DNA of 64,000 bases from Diphasiastrum complanatum (GCA_029204225.1 CM055099.1:49464014-49528013), one strand, 5' to 3'. Counted from the first letter of the stretch, positions 1-11,900 are shown. Program-made: numbers and translations. The notes: a model not told the origin generated them from the letters alone.

Positions 1-3000
1 GATTCAATGTACCCAAAGTTCAAATTTGAATCTCTCTCAAACTCGACTACCAACTTTCCCACACTTTCCAAAAGTGTTTATTGAATGTATTTTACACTAA
101 TATAACTTCAAAAATTTTATCTCTAAGTCTAAAATGAGTTTTGGCCTCTTATTGACAATTTACCAAAATGTGACTAAACTAGACTAAACTAGTTGAAATC
201 TCTCACACTCCCTCTTCAACTAGTTTTGGCATAGTTTTGACAATAGAACTTTGATCCAACTTTAGAATGATCTCCATCCTAAGTATAGATCTTCTTTCTA
301 AGGTTCTAAAGTATCTTTCATAATTGATATAGAGAATAGTGTCCAAATTGGATGCTTCACTATTTCTTACATCAATTTTACACATCAAGATATAACTAGA
401 ACATGAAGAACCAAATAAAATGTAAATAAAATGATTCCTCCATGTTTCAAACTTTGAACTCTCTAAAAACTTACAGCAACCAAACAATAAATGTGAGTGA
501 TGACCATTTTCTTGCTTGTCTCCTCCAACTTTGTCCTTTCTTGATATGTCTTCACCATAAAACTCCATGAATGAGCCTCCATCTCCATCTTGCCACAAGA
601 TATCATCAACACTTGATGACTTGGCCATGAATGAGTGACATAATGAACCTCCAATAGCTTCATTTCCATCAGCAAAACCAGCTAAGAATGCTAGTACAAC
701 TCCAACAATAAGATATTGTAAGACAATGTAGCTAGTTTGTCCATATCTTGACAATTTGCACACATCCACATGAAATAGCTCAAACATGAGATAGAACAAG
801 TAAAGTAAACTTGAACAACACTTCTTTGCTGCTCCTTTGACCTTACTTGTGTCTTCAATAAGCTGAAAAAAAAGATCCATAACATCTTTGCCAATTACCT
901 CTCCTTTGATGCTCTTGACTAGCTCCAAATTGCCACCTTTCCTTTTGTGTTGTTGAAGCCCTTTGAGACCAACCTCTTGATCTTCCTCTTGACCATCAAA
1001 GTCATTGAAAAAAATTTGTTTTCCAGATCCATTACCTGCTTTTCCAGTATGAAAACCATGAGAACCAATATCCACTTGCATAGCATCATCTACACAAGAA
1101 AATTCTCCAAAACATGTGAGTAAAGCAAAGTGTGTCGCTTCCACTTGCTTACCTTTCTCTTGATCATCAAAGATATCAAAGATATGAATATCTTCAGACC
1201 TGAACCTTTGGAAATACTCTCTCTCAAACATATGATCTAGATCCAACAAGATCTCATCAATGCTTGATCTCGAATTTCCACAAAGGTTAGTGAAAACAAT
1301 GTCACCAATGTCACCATCATAAATCAAAAGATAGATTCCGAACTTTCCATCCAACATGAAGTAGAGTAGGTGCAAATGAGTATCAAACCTAAGAAATCCA
1401 GCCCTCTTGAGTCCATAACAAACCTGAATCCTTTGAGTTGATGAAGAGATGTGAGATCCATGCTTTGGATCTTCCCAAGAACCAATCTTTCATTGCTCTT
1501 TCCTTCATAAGACTCCCTCTTAATGATTGCATCATAAGAAGTAGAAACCTCAAAGACATTAGAAGCCATGAAAAAAATGATTAGTACCTTCAACATAAGG
1601 ATGATTGAAGTACTCTCTTTTTTCAAACAAGAACTTCTACTCAATGTTTTAGGTAATGACTCACATGATAATGATTCCTCCTCACTATCATTCACAATGA
1701 CATTATTCAAAGTACATCCTACTTTGAACTCTTCACATACTTCTCTTCTTCTTGACTTGTGACTATCTCCCTCACCAAGTCTCTTGATAGAACCATTTGA
1801 CCTACTCTCTTTATGAAGACATGTGACTCCACTTGCTGGAAAAATGACTTTCTTGGAATCATAACAAAAGAATGTAGAAGAACCATCTCCTTCATGCATG
1901 CACCTAGCAACATCCTTTTCCATATGATCAAAGAAATCATTAGCAACAAACTTTTCCAAGGAAGAACCTTCTCCTCCATTGATGAAGTTAGCTCTTTCCT
2001 TACCTTTTGCATGCTTGCACTTTCCATGAAGAACCTTTGAAACACCATCATTATCCTCAAGACTAGCCAAGTTAGCACAAAGATGAACATCTCCAAGAAG
2101 CATATTAGATCTTGACCTAGATCTAGCATAAAGAAGCTTGTTAGACTTTGCATAAGATCCACCAATCTCATTGATGCTAAAAGGTAACTTTGGAAAGTCG
2201 AGACCAATCTCCTTTTACATTCCATCCTTTTTGTTAGCCATAACAAAAGCATCAAGCTTGAAAAGTCTACCTTGTTTATTGCCCCTAGCAACCAAGATTT
2301 CTTCCTTTGTAATGAAGCAAGCACTATCTCTATCATTTGACCAACACTTAGCAAATTCTTTGAAAGTGAAGGAATGTAAAGAACACCATCAAGTCTTGCT
2401 TTCCTATTAGTAGAGAGACAAATAGGAATTGAACCAATACCTTCAATCACACACTCACCACCATTGGCCATGTGAATTGCTTTCTTGGCTCCATCATAAG
2501 TGACCAAAGAAGTAAAGAACTCCTTGTGACTAGTCATGTGTGAACTAGCTCCACTATCAATCCACCATGAATCTTTGTCACCTTCACTTGATATTAGACT
2601 TGAAGAACACATCAAAAGAGAATCACCACCACCTAGATCCTCATCATTAGTAGTAACGTTGATTTGCTTGCTACCTTCATCTCTTTGCTTCTTCAAACAT
2701 TCATTTGCAAAATGCCCTTTGATTCCACAATAAAAGCATTTCAACTTAGACTTATCTTTCTTTTTGCCAAAAGAGGAAGTATCACCTTGATCTTGCCCTT
2801 TAGACCACTTGCCTTTGCCTGTGCCCTTGAACTTGCCTTTAATTAACATAGCATCCTCTTCATAATGATATGTCGATGTAGATCCACCTCCTCTTGATTG
2901 AAGCCTATACTCCTCATTCACCAAGATCTCTTGCAAATCCACAATACTTGGCAAAGTCTTTTGAATAGCAAAACTTTAAACAAGATTAGCATGATCATCC

Positions 3001-3408
3001 AACAAGCCATTAAGTATAACTTGAACAAGTTCTACCTCCTTAATGCTTTCATCAATACATGCTAACTCATCATTGAATGCTTTAACCCTCAAAACAAAAG
3101 CATGAGTACTCTCTTCCTTCCTTTACAAACTTTGAAAGATTTGCCTCCTAAGAGTAAGCACTCTTGATGTAGACTTGGATTCATAAAGCTTCTTCAAAGC
3201 TTCCCAAGCCTCCAAAGATGATGTGCACTTACCAACTTCCTTGAGAAGTTCATTGGTAACATTCATCTTAATCATGTGTAGAGCTTTCTTTGCTCTCTTG
3301 TCATACCTCACTTGATCTTGAGGTGCTTGAGGTCTCTCCTCCACACCTGCAACAATCTCCATCAACTCATTCATCTCCAATAAGGACTCCATCCTCACCT
3401 TCCCTTGA
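1..3408 (-). mobile_element. Ty1/copia element, 5'-truncated, family A-like
   Basis: Reading on the minus strand the order is truncated gag, CCHC knuckle, retropepsin, pre-integrase piece, an atypical long ORF, polypurine tract and part of the 3' LTR. Bases 1-207 match the LTR at 18785-19214 and end in TCTCACA. The polypurine tract (plus strand CTCCCTCTTCAAC, 208-220) follows directly, as in copia A at 19215. Gag homology to the 22.9-23.2 kb copy stops near 3408, just upstream of a conserved VRMESLLEMN segment, so the gag N-terminus, primer site and 5' LTR are missing. Integrase HHCC, DD-E and the YVDD box of RT are not found. Confidence 0.8.
203..2200 (-). CDS. Atypical long ORF in place of copia integrase/RT
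   Basis: From about 2200 down to 208 the minus strand stays open over roughly 640 codons in two frames: 2103-1324, then 1375-203 after an apparent one-base shift near 1380. It ends in KTMPKLVEEGV, nearly the same terminus as the copia A polyprotein (KSMLKLVEEGV), immediately before the polypurine tract. I see no HHCC, no D-D-E and no YVDD. The product is acidic and Ser/Asp-rich with hydrophobic stretches, for example near 720-760 and 1545-1580. A few short stretches (GKQV followed by F-A-LLT, and LAGFADGNEA) faintly echo the copia A linker and RNase H, so extremely diverged pol is one reading and captured sequence the other. Function unknown. Confidence 0.45.
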
Positions 3409-3420
3409 GATTGAAACTTC
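2216..3420 (-). pseudogene. copia gag-protease-pre-integrase remnant
   Basis: The minus strand encodes a gag segment (3123-3408) and, after several stops and frameshifts, a basic linker with a CCHC knuckle CFYCGIKGHFANEC near 2700-2745. The retropepsin motif WWIDSGASSHMT follows near 2530-2570, then NLLSVGQM. A frameshift near 2340 moves the reading to a pre-integrase segment resembling the GKGKRQGKLFKLD stretch of the copia A copy at 21.9 kb. A TAA stop near 2215 ends this part. In the family this polyprotein forms virus-like particles and processes itself. It is broken here, and beyond the stop the sequence no longer looks like integrase. Confidence 0.75.
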
Positions 3421-4780
3421 AACTGAGAGAATAACCAAGGAAACACCCAGAGGCAAATGGAGGATACAGACCTCTCAGAAGATAGAATGTGCCAAGAAAC
3501 CAAAGATGAAACCGTCAATGGCAGATACAAGTGGTAAAAAAGAAGACACGCGAGAAGCACTCATGCATGCATAGTTGTGAAGCTACTGAGAGCTCTCCAA
3601 ATTTTGAGAATGTCAACCCATTACAACAATAAGACATTTTGGTTAAATTGCGACAATTTGCAAAAATAATTTTTGATAAAGACTGACAACAATAAACACT
3701 TGGTTTTAAGCAAGTGAACGAGGATTTATGCTTTTCCAAGTGCCGATCGAAGATGCTAATGCGGAAGTGGAGCGACATCGTCCAATATGAGTTGCAGTGG
3801 GTCCTGTAACACATTAGGGGTGGGATGATGTTGGCTGATTCTGACGAATCCCCAAGATATTCGGACAGAGCAACTCAAGAGCACCTCTCACCTTAGACCG
3901 AGGAGGTCTCTGAGAAGATGAGAGGAACAAAGACTGAGAGCCGAGTATGAGAGCCGAGAAATGCTAGTTAGGAATGACAAGCAAGAACTGTGTAAGCCTC
4001 ATGGTGAATCCCAAAAGATGGAATGACCATGTAGGAACTAGTATTTCTAGGCAAATGTATTAAATGCAAGTAGACCCCTCTTAAAGAAAGTAGAGTGAGC
4101 CACCTTTTGATGGTGACCTCTAGTGGAGAGCATTATTCCACTTGTAAATTTGGAAATGTAGAAATTCCACTAGGATGCCACCTAAGGAGCTCTCTTGCTT
4201 ATTTATGAGACTCCCTCTTTATGAAGAGGAGCTTTTTGTGAATTGTATCAACTCCATGTTGAAATGAGAAGAGCCTTCACAATTTTGGTGCATCCATTGA
4301 GCTCCTTGATCATTCTTGTTTCTTGAGTGATGCATTTATGATCTTGTCCTTCCCTCCTTTTGTGTGTGGTTGTGGATTGTAGAGTGGATTAGATTTGCTG
4401 CTTTCGTAGAGTGGATCAGCTTCTTATCTTGTTTGTGGATTAATGTAGGAACCAACATTCAGGTAAACTAAATAGGCTGGATCTGTGGTGTGAATCTTGC
4501 ATATCTCTTTACAATCCAGTTTTTGATGTTCTTGGGATGTCCAAGAATCAATAGACTGGTTGGTTTCTTGATTCTTGGACTTCTAATATGTTGTAGATTA
4601 GTTTCTTGTTTCTTGGCTTGTCAATTCATGCAAGTGTAGCTCAGTTTAGTAAACTTTAGACTCTGATTCAGTTCGTTTTTAAGAATAGATAGCTGTAGAT
4701 TCTACTGAATGTTCATTTGGGCTACACTCTGATCTGTGAATGAGCATTCTTGGCTTGCATCTCTGTTAGAATGTAAGTGC
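3409..4780. other. Intergenic / undefined repeat sequence
   Basis: No convincing gene. A short plus-strand open stretch (about 3410-3574, ending KKEDTREALMHA) has no recognisable domain. From about 4020 to 4780 the sequence has an LTR/leader flavour, with short inverted segments such as the CTCCCTCTTTATGAAGAGGAG region near 4210, but I found no second copy in the window and cannot place boundaries. Confidence 0.4.
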
Positions 4781-5093
4781 GTTCAAGAGAGTTCGACACT
4801 GAGTAGTCCTCTGACAGGCAGGACAAAAACAATATACAACAACGAGAATCTGTTCCCTTTTATTTGGTTTGGCATTGTAATATCACGAACACATATAAGA
4901 ATGCCCTGAAGCCTGGTAACAGGCAGAATACCAAGCCGTAGAAGCTGTAAGCAAGAAGAAAAAGAACCGTAGTAAACAGATCCTCTAGACCTTTGGATCT
5001 GTAAACATTTTAGTAAACAAATCCAATTGCAAATGGCACAAATTCTTTCAGTGTCATTCAAGTGAAAACATGTGACAAAAATTGACAAAATAC

Positions 5094-5966
5094 TCATTGT
5101 ACATTTAGTGCATTTGCAACCTTCATTTGTGATGGAGTGGTGTCTTGGCTTTCCAAAGAGCAATACACTACATCACAATCCTCAACCAAATCGGAGTACA
5201 TCACTATTACAAATAAAAAAATTATGACATAAATCAATATACATACATGTGATGGATCAATAGGCGGTCTACGTCGACTGATGGAAGAGCTTGAAGATGA
5301 ACCAATCAATAGTAGTTCATTGTACTTTAGTCTTGCTTGCTCCTTTTTTTTGTGATAGAGTTCAATTCTTTTTTCTTTCTCTAAATCACGTGGAGGTACG
5401 ATAATTTCTCTAAAATTCATAATTCCAATCAAATGTTATTGTAAGAATAAATTTGCAAGAAAAATTATAAACTCATATTCAAATAACAAATAAAGTGCAA
5501 TTGATGTCAATATCAATAACAATATATACTTGTTGTTGCGATCATGAGATGAATCGCTATCTGATGATGATGACATCGTCGATGACATATACACACTGTA
5601 GCCAGCTACTCTATACCATATCATAAGTAATAATTATGAGATCGTATGTACTGAACAGATATAATAAAATTTGTTAAAGACATGCCAACATCTGATCTAT
5701 GTATATTCTAGTTGTGCTTACTGAAAACCTAATATTCTAGTAACATTGCTAGTAAGAAAATTGCGTGGGTGGGCAACACATGACGACCAATCAAAATGAG
5801 GTTCATACTGATAGACATCAATAGATAGTGCACGCAGGCCTATCTCAACTAATTTAAAGACCACATAGCAATCAATGTTCAAAGCTTTCGGTTTGAACTC
5901 TTGTCCAAGATGAGTGATGATCTCACTAAATCTTTCTTTCAAGATGGAATGATCAAAATCAAACAA
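5094..5966 (-). CDS. Possible small spliced gene, unknown product
   Basis: Four minus-strand open segments join in frame across plausible GT-AG introns. The first (about 5966-5722) ends ILGF before a GTAAGC donor. The second (about 5608-5535) encodes a Ser/Asp-rich stretch, MSSSSDSDSSHDRN, after a TATAG acceptor. The third (about 5411-5250) encodes a charged Lys/Glu segment (PPRDLEKEKRIELYHKKKEQ) followed by a serine run and ISRRRPPIDPSH. The fourth (about 5200-5094) ends in KVANALNVQ and a stop. No known domain is recognised and the 5' start is unclear, because the first segment lacks a convincing ATG. It could be a host gene fragment or part of a DNA transposon. Confidence 0.3.
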
Positions 5967-6857
5967 TCAATCATATACTCAATTGATTGATTTTCCACTC
6001 AATCACTCATTTGATTAATTATACTTGTCTTGAGTTGGTTAGGGATAAATCTCTTTGGATTGGCCTAGTGTGCCATGGTATCTCGTGATGAGCAATATGC
6101 ATTCGCCCTTTCTATCTATGGTTGCTTTGTATGCAAGATGATGTTCCTCAAATTGAAAAGAAAAGGCGAGCAATTGGACAATGTCAATCAATTATATGAT
6201 GGAAAAACGTGCACTAAGAAAATGCAACTTCCAGCTATAACTTTGGTGACAAGCTGATAAAAGTCTTGAACGATTCTTGAACAGTTTCGAGAAACTCGAA
6301 TTATTTCTATTCAAGAATAATTTGTGTTGGATCAATCAGGCTCTGTAACACAACGAAACGAAATGAGACGAAATCTAGATGAAAACAAAACGAAACGAAA
6401 CGAAGTGAAGCAAAACTTAAACGAGCTCTGATATTGATTCATGTTGGAAGCATAGAGAAGCAAAGCGAAGCGAAAGCATTCGCGAACAAAATCAGTTCGT
6501 CAGGAATTCAGATATGATTGCTGGTCACTGCCGGCTATATCATTCCTACAATCTTTCAGAGTGTAGACAGACACTGCTGATCTATGTTAATAGATTAATA
6601 TAGCATTTAACAAAATCAAACCGATGTGCGAAATTGAATAAACAAGTGAGATACACGAATAGTAGCAGACAAATATTCATTCGAGATCATACAATTATTC
6701 AGAATAATATGTGCATAACAGCTACAATATTATCTATTGATCTTCTGATTTTTTCAAGCATTGTGCGACAGATCCACACAGTGCATTAGCATGAGAAAAA
6801 TACAGTTCTCTCAGAATAATGTCTCGCTTACTAGCAAAATTCTGGATCTATAGATCC

Positions 6858-7487
6858 TTACAAAATTGTCTCGCTCACAAGCGGACATGTCTTGTGATCA
6901 AGGTGCTCTCGAGTCTCGACTTCCTCTCGAATCTCGACAATTGCCTTTTCGAGTGTCATTGTAGGATCATTTGCTAGCAGGGTTCTGGTTGTCTGGAAGG
7001 ATCTTGGTAAGGCTCTCAACAGATAAGTGAGCTGCTTCTCTGCTGACACTGCATTTTTTGCTCCAGAATTGTGTAGTGAAAGGAATAGATCCTTCATCTT
7101 CCTAACAAAAGAAGTGAGGTCTTTGTCATTCCACTGCAGGTTTGTCAGCTGATCCTAAAGCATCATTATCTGACTGCATGATTTTGTTTGAAATCTCATG
7201 AGTAGTGTATCCCACATCTCCTTTGCTTTAGAGAGTGTAGCCAGGTCAAGAGTCAAGCTATCCTCGATGGATGATGATAACAAAGCTACTACCTTGTCAT
7301 TCTTCTCCCTCCATTCGCATAGCTCCTTGTCTGTTGTTGTAGGCATCTCCTCGGTGCCATCTAACCAAGGGAATAATCCTTCTCCCTTTAGTATTAGCGA
7401 GGTCTTTACCTTCCATGCTAAGAAGTTAGATCCTGATGAATCCAGAACTATACAGATCTTGGATTGGATGTTGTTGATTGAAGCCAT
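6858..7487 (-). pseudogene. copia family B gag, truncated
   Basis: The reading begins at ATG near 7487 with MASINNIQSKICIVLDSSG, then the usual copia gag features: NFLAWKVKTSLILKGEG and WREKNDKVVALLSSSIEDS. A stop near 7155 interrupts it. It resumes with LQWNDKDLTSFVRKMKDLF and EKQLTYLLRALPRSFQTTRT. The last residues (KTCPLVSETIL) are translated from LTR sequence, showing that the ORF end was made by deletion. The zinc knuckle is absent. Paralogous gag lies on the plus strand at 18524 and 24860. Confidence 0.75.
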
Positions 7488-7585
7488 TGCTTTTGACTCT
7501 TTTCACTTGTTAATGGTTCTTTGTTTGAATGCTTAGCCTCTTGGATCTGATAGCTTTTCGGCTATGTCAGACTATGACAAAGTAG

Positions 7586-7597
7586 GCTCTGATACCA
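7586..7597 (-). other. Primer binding site (tRNA-iMet)
   Basis: GCTCTGATACCA on the plus strand is the complement of TGGTATCAGAGC, the classic plant LTR-retrotransposon primer site matching the initiator-Met tRNA 3' end. It lies four bases inside the proposed right LTR, which sets the element's orientation as minus. Confidence 0.8.
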
Positions 7598-8035
7598 CTA
7601 ATGGAAAACCGTGCACTAAAAAAATGCAAATTCCAGCTAGAACTTTGGTGACAAACTGATAAAAGTCTCAAACAATTCGCAAACTGTTTTGCGAAACTCT
7701 AATTATTTCTGTTCGAAAATAATTCGTGTTGGATCAATCAGGCTCTATAACACAACAAAATGAAATGAGACGAAATCTAGACGAAAACGAAACAAAGTGA
7801 AGCGAAGCGAAACTTAAACGAGCTCTGACAACGATTCATGCTGGAAGCATAGAGATCGCGAAACGAAACAAAACGAATCAAAATTAGACGAAAGAGAAGA
7901 ATTCACGAAAAGATCAATCAGGCTCTATAACAAGACGAGACGAGACGAAATGAAACGAGACGAAATGAAACGAAACAAAATGAAACTTAAGTGAGCTCTC
8001 AAATTGATTTACGCTTATAGCCAAGTGATCGCAGA

Positions 8036-8105
8036 GCGAAGCGAAGCGAAGCGAAGCGAAGCGAAGCGAAGCGAAGCGAAGCGAAGCGAAGCGAAGCGAA
8101 GCGAA
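8036..8105. repeat. (GCGAA)14 pentanucleotide array in LTR
   Basis: Fourteen uninterrupted GCGAA units sit inside the right LTR of the deleted copia B element. The flanks and the left LTR carry degenerate ACGAA/GCGAA units (6350-6420, 7740-7830, 7930-7990), so the perfect tract probably expanded from a pre-existing degenerate array. Confidence 0.95.
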
Positions 8106-8531
8106 ACGAAACGCAAAGCGAAAGCATTCGTGAACAAAATCAATTCATCAGAAATTCAGATATGATTGTTGGTCACTGCCGGCTATATCATTGCTACAAT
8201 CCTTCAGAGTGTAGACAGACACTGTTGATCTACGCTAACAGATTAATATAGCATTCAACAAAATCAAACCAATGTGTGGAATTGAATAAACAAGTGAATC
8301 AGATACACGAATAGTAGCAGACAAATATTCTAGATCATACAATAATAATATGTGCATAAAGCTACAATATTATCTATTGATCTTCTGATTTTTTCAAGCA
8401 TTGTGTGACAGATTCACACAATGCATTAGCATGAGAAAAATACAGTTCTCTCAGAATAATGTCTCGCTTACTAGCAAAATTCTGGATCTACAGATCCTCT
8501 ACAAAATTGTCTCGCTCACAAGCGGACATGT

Positions 8532-10054
8532 ATTCTGTATTTTTCGTCTTCCTTTTCTTACTGTATTATACATCAAACTGAAAGTATATAGTTCAATAAC
8601 TTTTTTGTGTCACATTGTGTAACTTTCAAATTAGAAAGATTAAACATCTACAACTAATTGCGAATTACAAGAGTGGCAGATTAGCCACGATCTAGAGTAC
8701 TTCTGCTGATGTCATGATATCTGATCAAATACTTGTACCCCTTGGTACTTGGCTGATCTTCTTGGTCGATCGTGGAGCAAGAACAATTTTGTGTTGCAAA
8801 ACCTTTTTGTGTCGTGTGTCACAAAATTGTTCGCGAACAATTTTGTTTCTTGTGTCTTTTTAGTCAAAATCAGAGTGGAGAGCTAGCAAGACTTTGGCAC
8901 TAGAAACATTTTGTTTCTTCATCATATACTAGCTAGCACAACACTGATCAATTTTACTACAATGCTAAATGATATTTCAACTAATTACTATGATTTCATA
9001 TAAGATTATATAGGTCACACGTCAACAATCAAAAAGATATACCATATAGGTCACATATCACTAAGATCTTCAATACAACATAAATGCTTTTAATCATGAA
9101 TCTAAATGATCCCATGCAACCATTTAAGAGGTCACATGACAAAAGCAAAATTTTCTATTTGACCATATAATTATGTCATCAAATTATATCAAATCTATGA
9201 CACCTAGACTATCAATAAACTAAATTTTTTATGACATCACCGATTTGACATAATATTATGTTAGAAAATCCTTAAAAAAAACTTGTCAAATTGCTTGTTT
9301 AATAACAATATGTACTATTTTTTATCTCATGATTTTGTCTTGTATGTCAAATCTCAAGAAAATAAAATTTTTAACAATATTAAACTAGTTTTAACAATTA
9401 AATACTACCATAATGATCTTTGAGTTGATTTTTTATGTTCCATCATATTAAAAAATATATTTTATGTAAGATTTTATGTCAAATCCTACAATAAAATATT
9501 CTCATAAAATCTAGAAAAGATTATGACTTGCATGAATGACATTTAAAGCATGCAAGCCCATGTGGGGGACCCTCCTATTGATGAATTCAATGCAATGTAT
9601 CTATTTTAGCACATGATTTGCATGCTAGAATGCACAATAGAAAGTAATGGAAAGCACAATGGAAAGTAATGGAAACCACAATATAATGCATCAATAGATA
9701 ACACATTAAGTTATCAACTAAATATCAAATGAATCAAAATAAATGTGAATTTACCTTTATTATTGTATCTCCATTGTTTTGAAATCTTTGCTTTTCCTTT
9801 TGCATGCACTTGATCTTTCAATCCTTTGCAATGAAAGCTCTTTTTTCATTTTTCATATCCAAGCCTACATCACAAAAAAAAGATCTTTAAACTTATGATC
9901 ACAGAACACATACTATTAACATCCATCAATGAACTAAAAACCCTAAACACTATCAATATTCTCACTCACATTCATCCCCATCTCATTCTCACTCCCATCT
10001 ATACTCTCTTTTTCTCTCTCTCACACAAAAGAAAAAAGGAAGTCGACCTCTAGT
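8532..10054. other. AT-rich intergenic sequence
   Basis: No gene or recognisable element body. It contains a perfect 26-bp palindrome at 8821-8846 and AT-rich DNA with many short ORF fragments. No tRNA, rRNA or other RNA gene was seen. Confidence 0.6.
8821..8846. repeat. Perfect 26-bp palindrome centred on TCGCGA
   Basis: Both strands read identically from 8821 to 8846: ACAAAATTGTTCG at the left and its reverse complement at the right. The word TTCGCGAA at its centre recurs in copia B LTRs (17615, 17808), so this may be decayed LTR DNA. Confidence 0.9.
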
Positions 10055-10861
10055 TTAGAAGCAAACCACATTTTGGCTCCCGCCAAATGTTTTTTTTTTT
10101 TCAGTAAATTCTGCTAATTCAATCTCTCCAAGGGACTTCAAAACATGCACAAATCTTCCGGATGCTAGTTCAATTAGATCTGTAGAATCGGACAAAATTA
10201 TACCTTCCGTCATGTTGGCTTGGGTATGACCATAAATCTCACGCATGGCTGACTCCATAGATTTATTTTTGTTATCAGCCTATTCTGTTTCACCAAATTC
10301 TTGATCAAATTCTTCAAATTCATCATCTGAATCCTCATCATTTGCATCAGGATTTTCAAAGTTCAGGTCTACCGCTTCTGATTCACTAATATTAGGATTT
10401 GCATTGCAAACCTCAAAGAATTCCTCTTCGTCCTCCGATGAATCATTATTCTAGTAGAATTCGAAATAATTTACATCAATATCTGATTCTTTAGAGAATA
10501 TATTAAGATCATAAGAAGAATCTTCTAAAGTGAAACTAGTGTCACTCAGAGGAGTCTCACCTTCATATCTATCATGGCTCCAGGTAATAATATGTTCTTA
10601 TGGTTTATCATGATTTCTTTGCTCACCAGACTAGAATCTCAGTTCTCTAGACTTCCATTGTACACTTGCATTAGCCTGATAAAGCCAAGGTCGTCCGATT
10701 AAAACAGAATATGATGACAAACCAAGTGATTTGATGAAAATAAAATTCATCGTAAAAGGTTTGGCTTGTATATACACTATTATGTCCTCACCAACATGCC
10801 TTCTTCGTGTCGAATAAGCCAATTTGATATTTTTTTGCGCTGGTTGAATATTCGTCAACAA
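10055..10861 (-). pseudogene. Decayed Ty3/gypsy protease-region fragment
   Basis: Minus-strand segment 10861-10631 encodes a degenerate retropepsin end, with SLGLSSYSVLIGRPWLYQAN resembling the N-x-L-GRPWLY motif common at the end of plant gypsy aspartic proteases. An acidic Glu/Asp/Ser-rich stretch follows (about 10620-10280) and then a short open piece (10258-10055). Stops interrupt it throughout. The RT piece at 11.9-12.85 kb lies upstream in this orientation, so the two are probably separate insertions or rearranged. Confidence 0.5.
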
Positions 10862-11900
10862 GGTAGTTATGGATCCATATTAAGGTGGGGTGTTGGATTT
10901 CCTCTACTCTCCTAAATCCTATGTTAATCTGCCTCCATTCATGTTGTTGCATGTTTACTTGTGTTGTCTCACAATCTGCATATTTGAATTGTTTGTCGCT
11001 ACAGTCTACATTTTTACTCGAGAATTTTCACAAGCGAAAAACTCAACACTGTCACTGAAAAACCTGACAGTGTTGCCTTTTCACCTTCGGGCCATCCTGA
11101 GCAACTAAGTGTTTTGCAAGACTTCCAAAAAAAGTGACAATTGCACAGTCTGCATTTTTTTTTACACGCAATTTATGACAGGCAAAAAATGGGACAAAGT
11201 GTCGCAATTTTTGCATTTTCACTAGCGTCAATTTTAGCGAAGCCCGATGTCACAGCCTCCTCACGCTCGTTCTATGCACTGTGCAATCAGATTTGACAAC
11301 GACAGCAGCCACCCACGATCTCCTACAAACAGCACAACCACTTTTGTACCTTCTTCATCTACACACCTGTATAATTTGTGTATATAGTGAATACCTTTTC
11401 AATATTCAAAGAGATAGAGAATGAAGCATGATTTGTAACATGTAAGATAGACATTGTAAATGCTTTCACACATCAATTCTTTCTTTCAGACAGATTGTCA
11501 GTAATAGGTTCATAACCTTCACAGATTGTGATTAGCTTTATGAAACACGTGGTTACGTCTGCTATTGTTTTGTGCTCACCTGCATTATTGACTTGTATAT
11601 TTCGTTATACTTAATCTGATTATAGCTCTGTTTGGTTCTGCATTCAAATTCGTGTCAATATTGCAATGCTTTTTCATGTTCTGTCTGACTATCAAATTGA
11701 TTTGTCTGGTTGTCTGCTCATTGCTTCCGCTACCACCGCGCATTAGAAGCTCTAAAATTATTATATTCTTGTGTTCGCCTGGTAAGTCACCAGCAGTGCA
11801 CACACCGAGAGAATTGAAGGGATTGATCTATCCGATCTTCCAATTTCTCTGGCAATTTGGTCAAGTAGTCGGTGGCTACGATGATATAGCCAGCTTGGGA
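10862..11900. other. Non-coding stretch with a short hairpin
   Basis: No gene seen. An inverted repeat AACACTGTC...GACAGTGTT (about 11043-11073, 12-base loop) could fold into a hairpin. The rest is unremarkable and without recognisable coding similarity, apart from the tail of the degenerate gypsy reading. Confidence 0.5.

Larger units (their letters stand above)
6200..8531 (-). mobile_element. copia family B, internally deleted (LTR-gag-LTR)
   Basis: Two related blocks, 6200-6890 and 7602-8531, share TGGAAAA..GTGCACTA at the left and CTCACAAGCGGACATGT at the right, with the same internal order. They are read as LTRs of a minus-strand element (TGTCCGC...TTTTCCA in element orientation). Between them lie an initiator-Met primer site complement (GCTCTGATACCA, 7586-7597) and only about 700 bp of gag. 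Gag passes directly into the LTR near 6890, so everything from the gag C-terminus through pol is deleted. The right LTR is longer because of pentanucleotide expansion. No target-site duplication was found at the proposed ends (TATGA left, TGTAT right). Confidence 0.75.

Noticed and set aside
1719-2340. C-terminal part of the frame beginning at 2954 as a coding region
   Set aside because: After the pre-integrase shift near 2340 this frame is a Leu/Met-rich out-of-frame reading; the frame with protein-like composition is the overlapping one at 1324-2200.
11043-11073. AACACTGTC...GACAGTGTT hairpin as a microRNA precursor
   Set aside because: Stem of only 9 bp, too short for a plant miRNA precursor.
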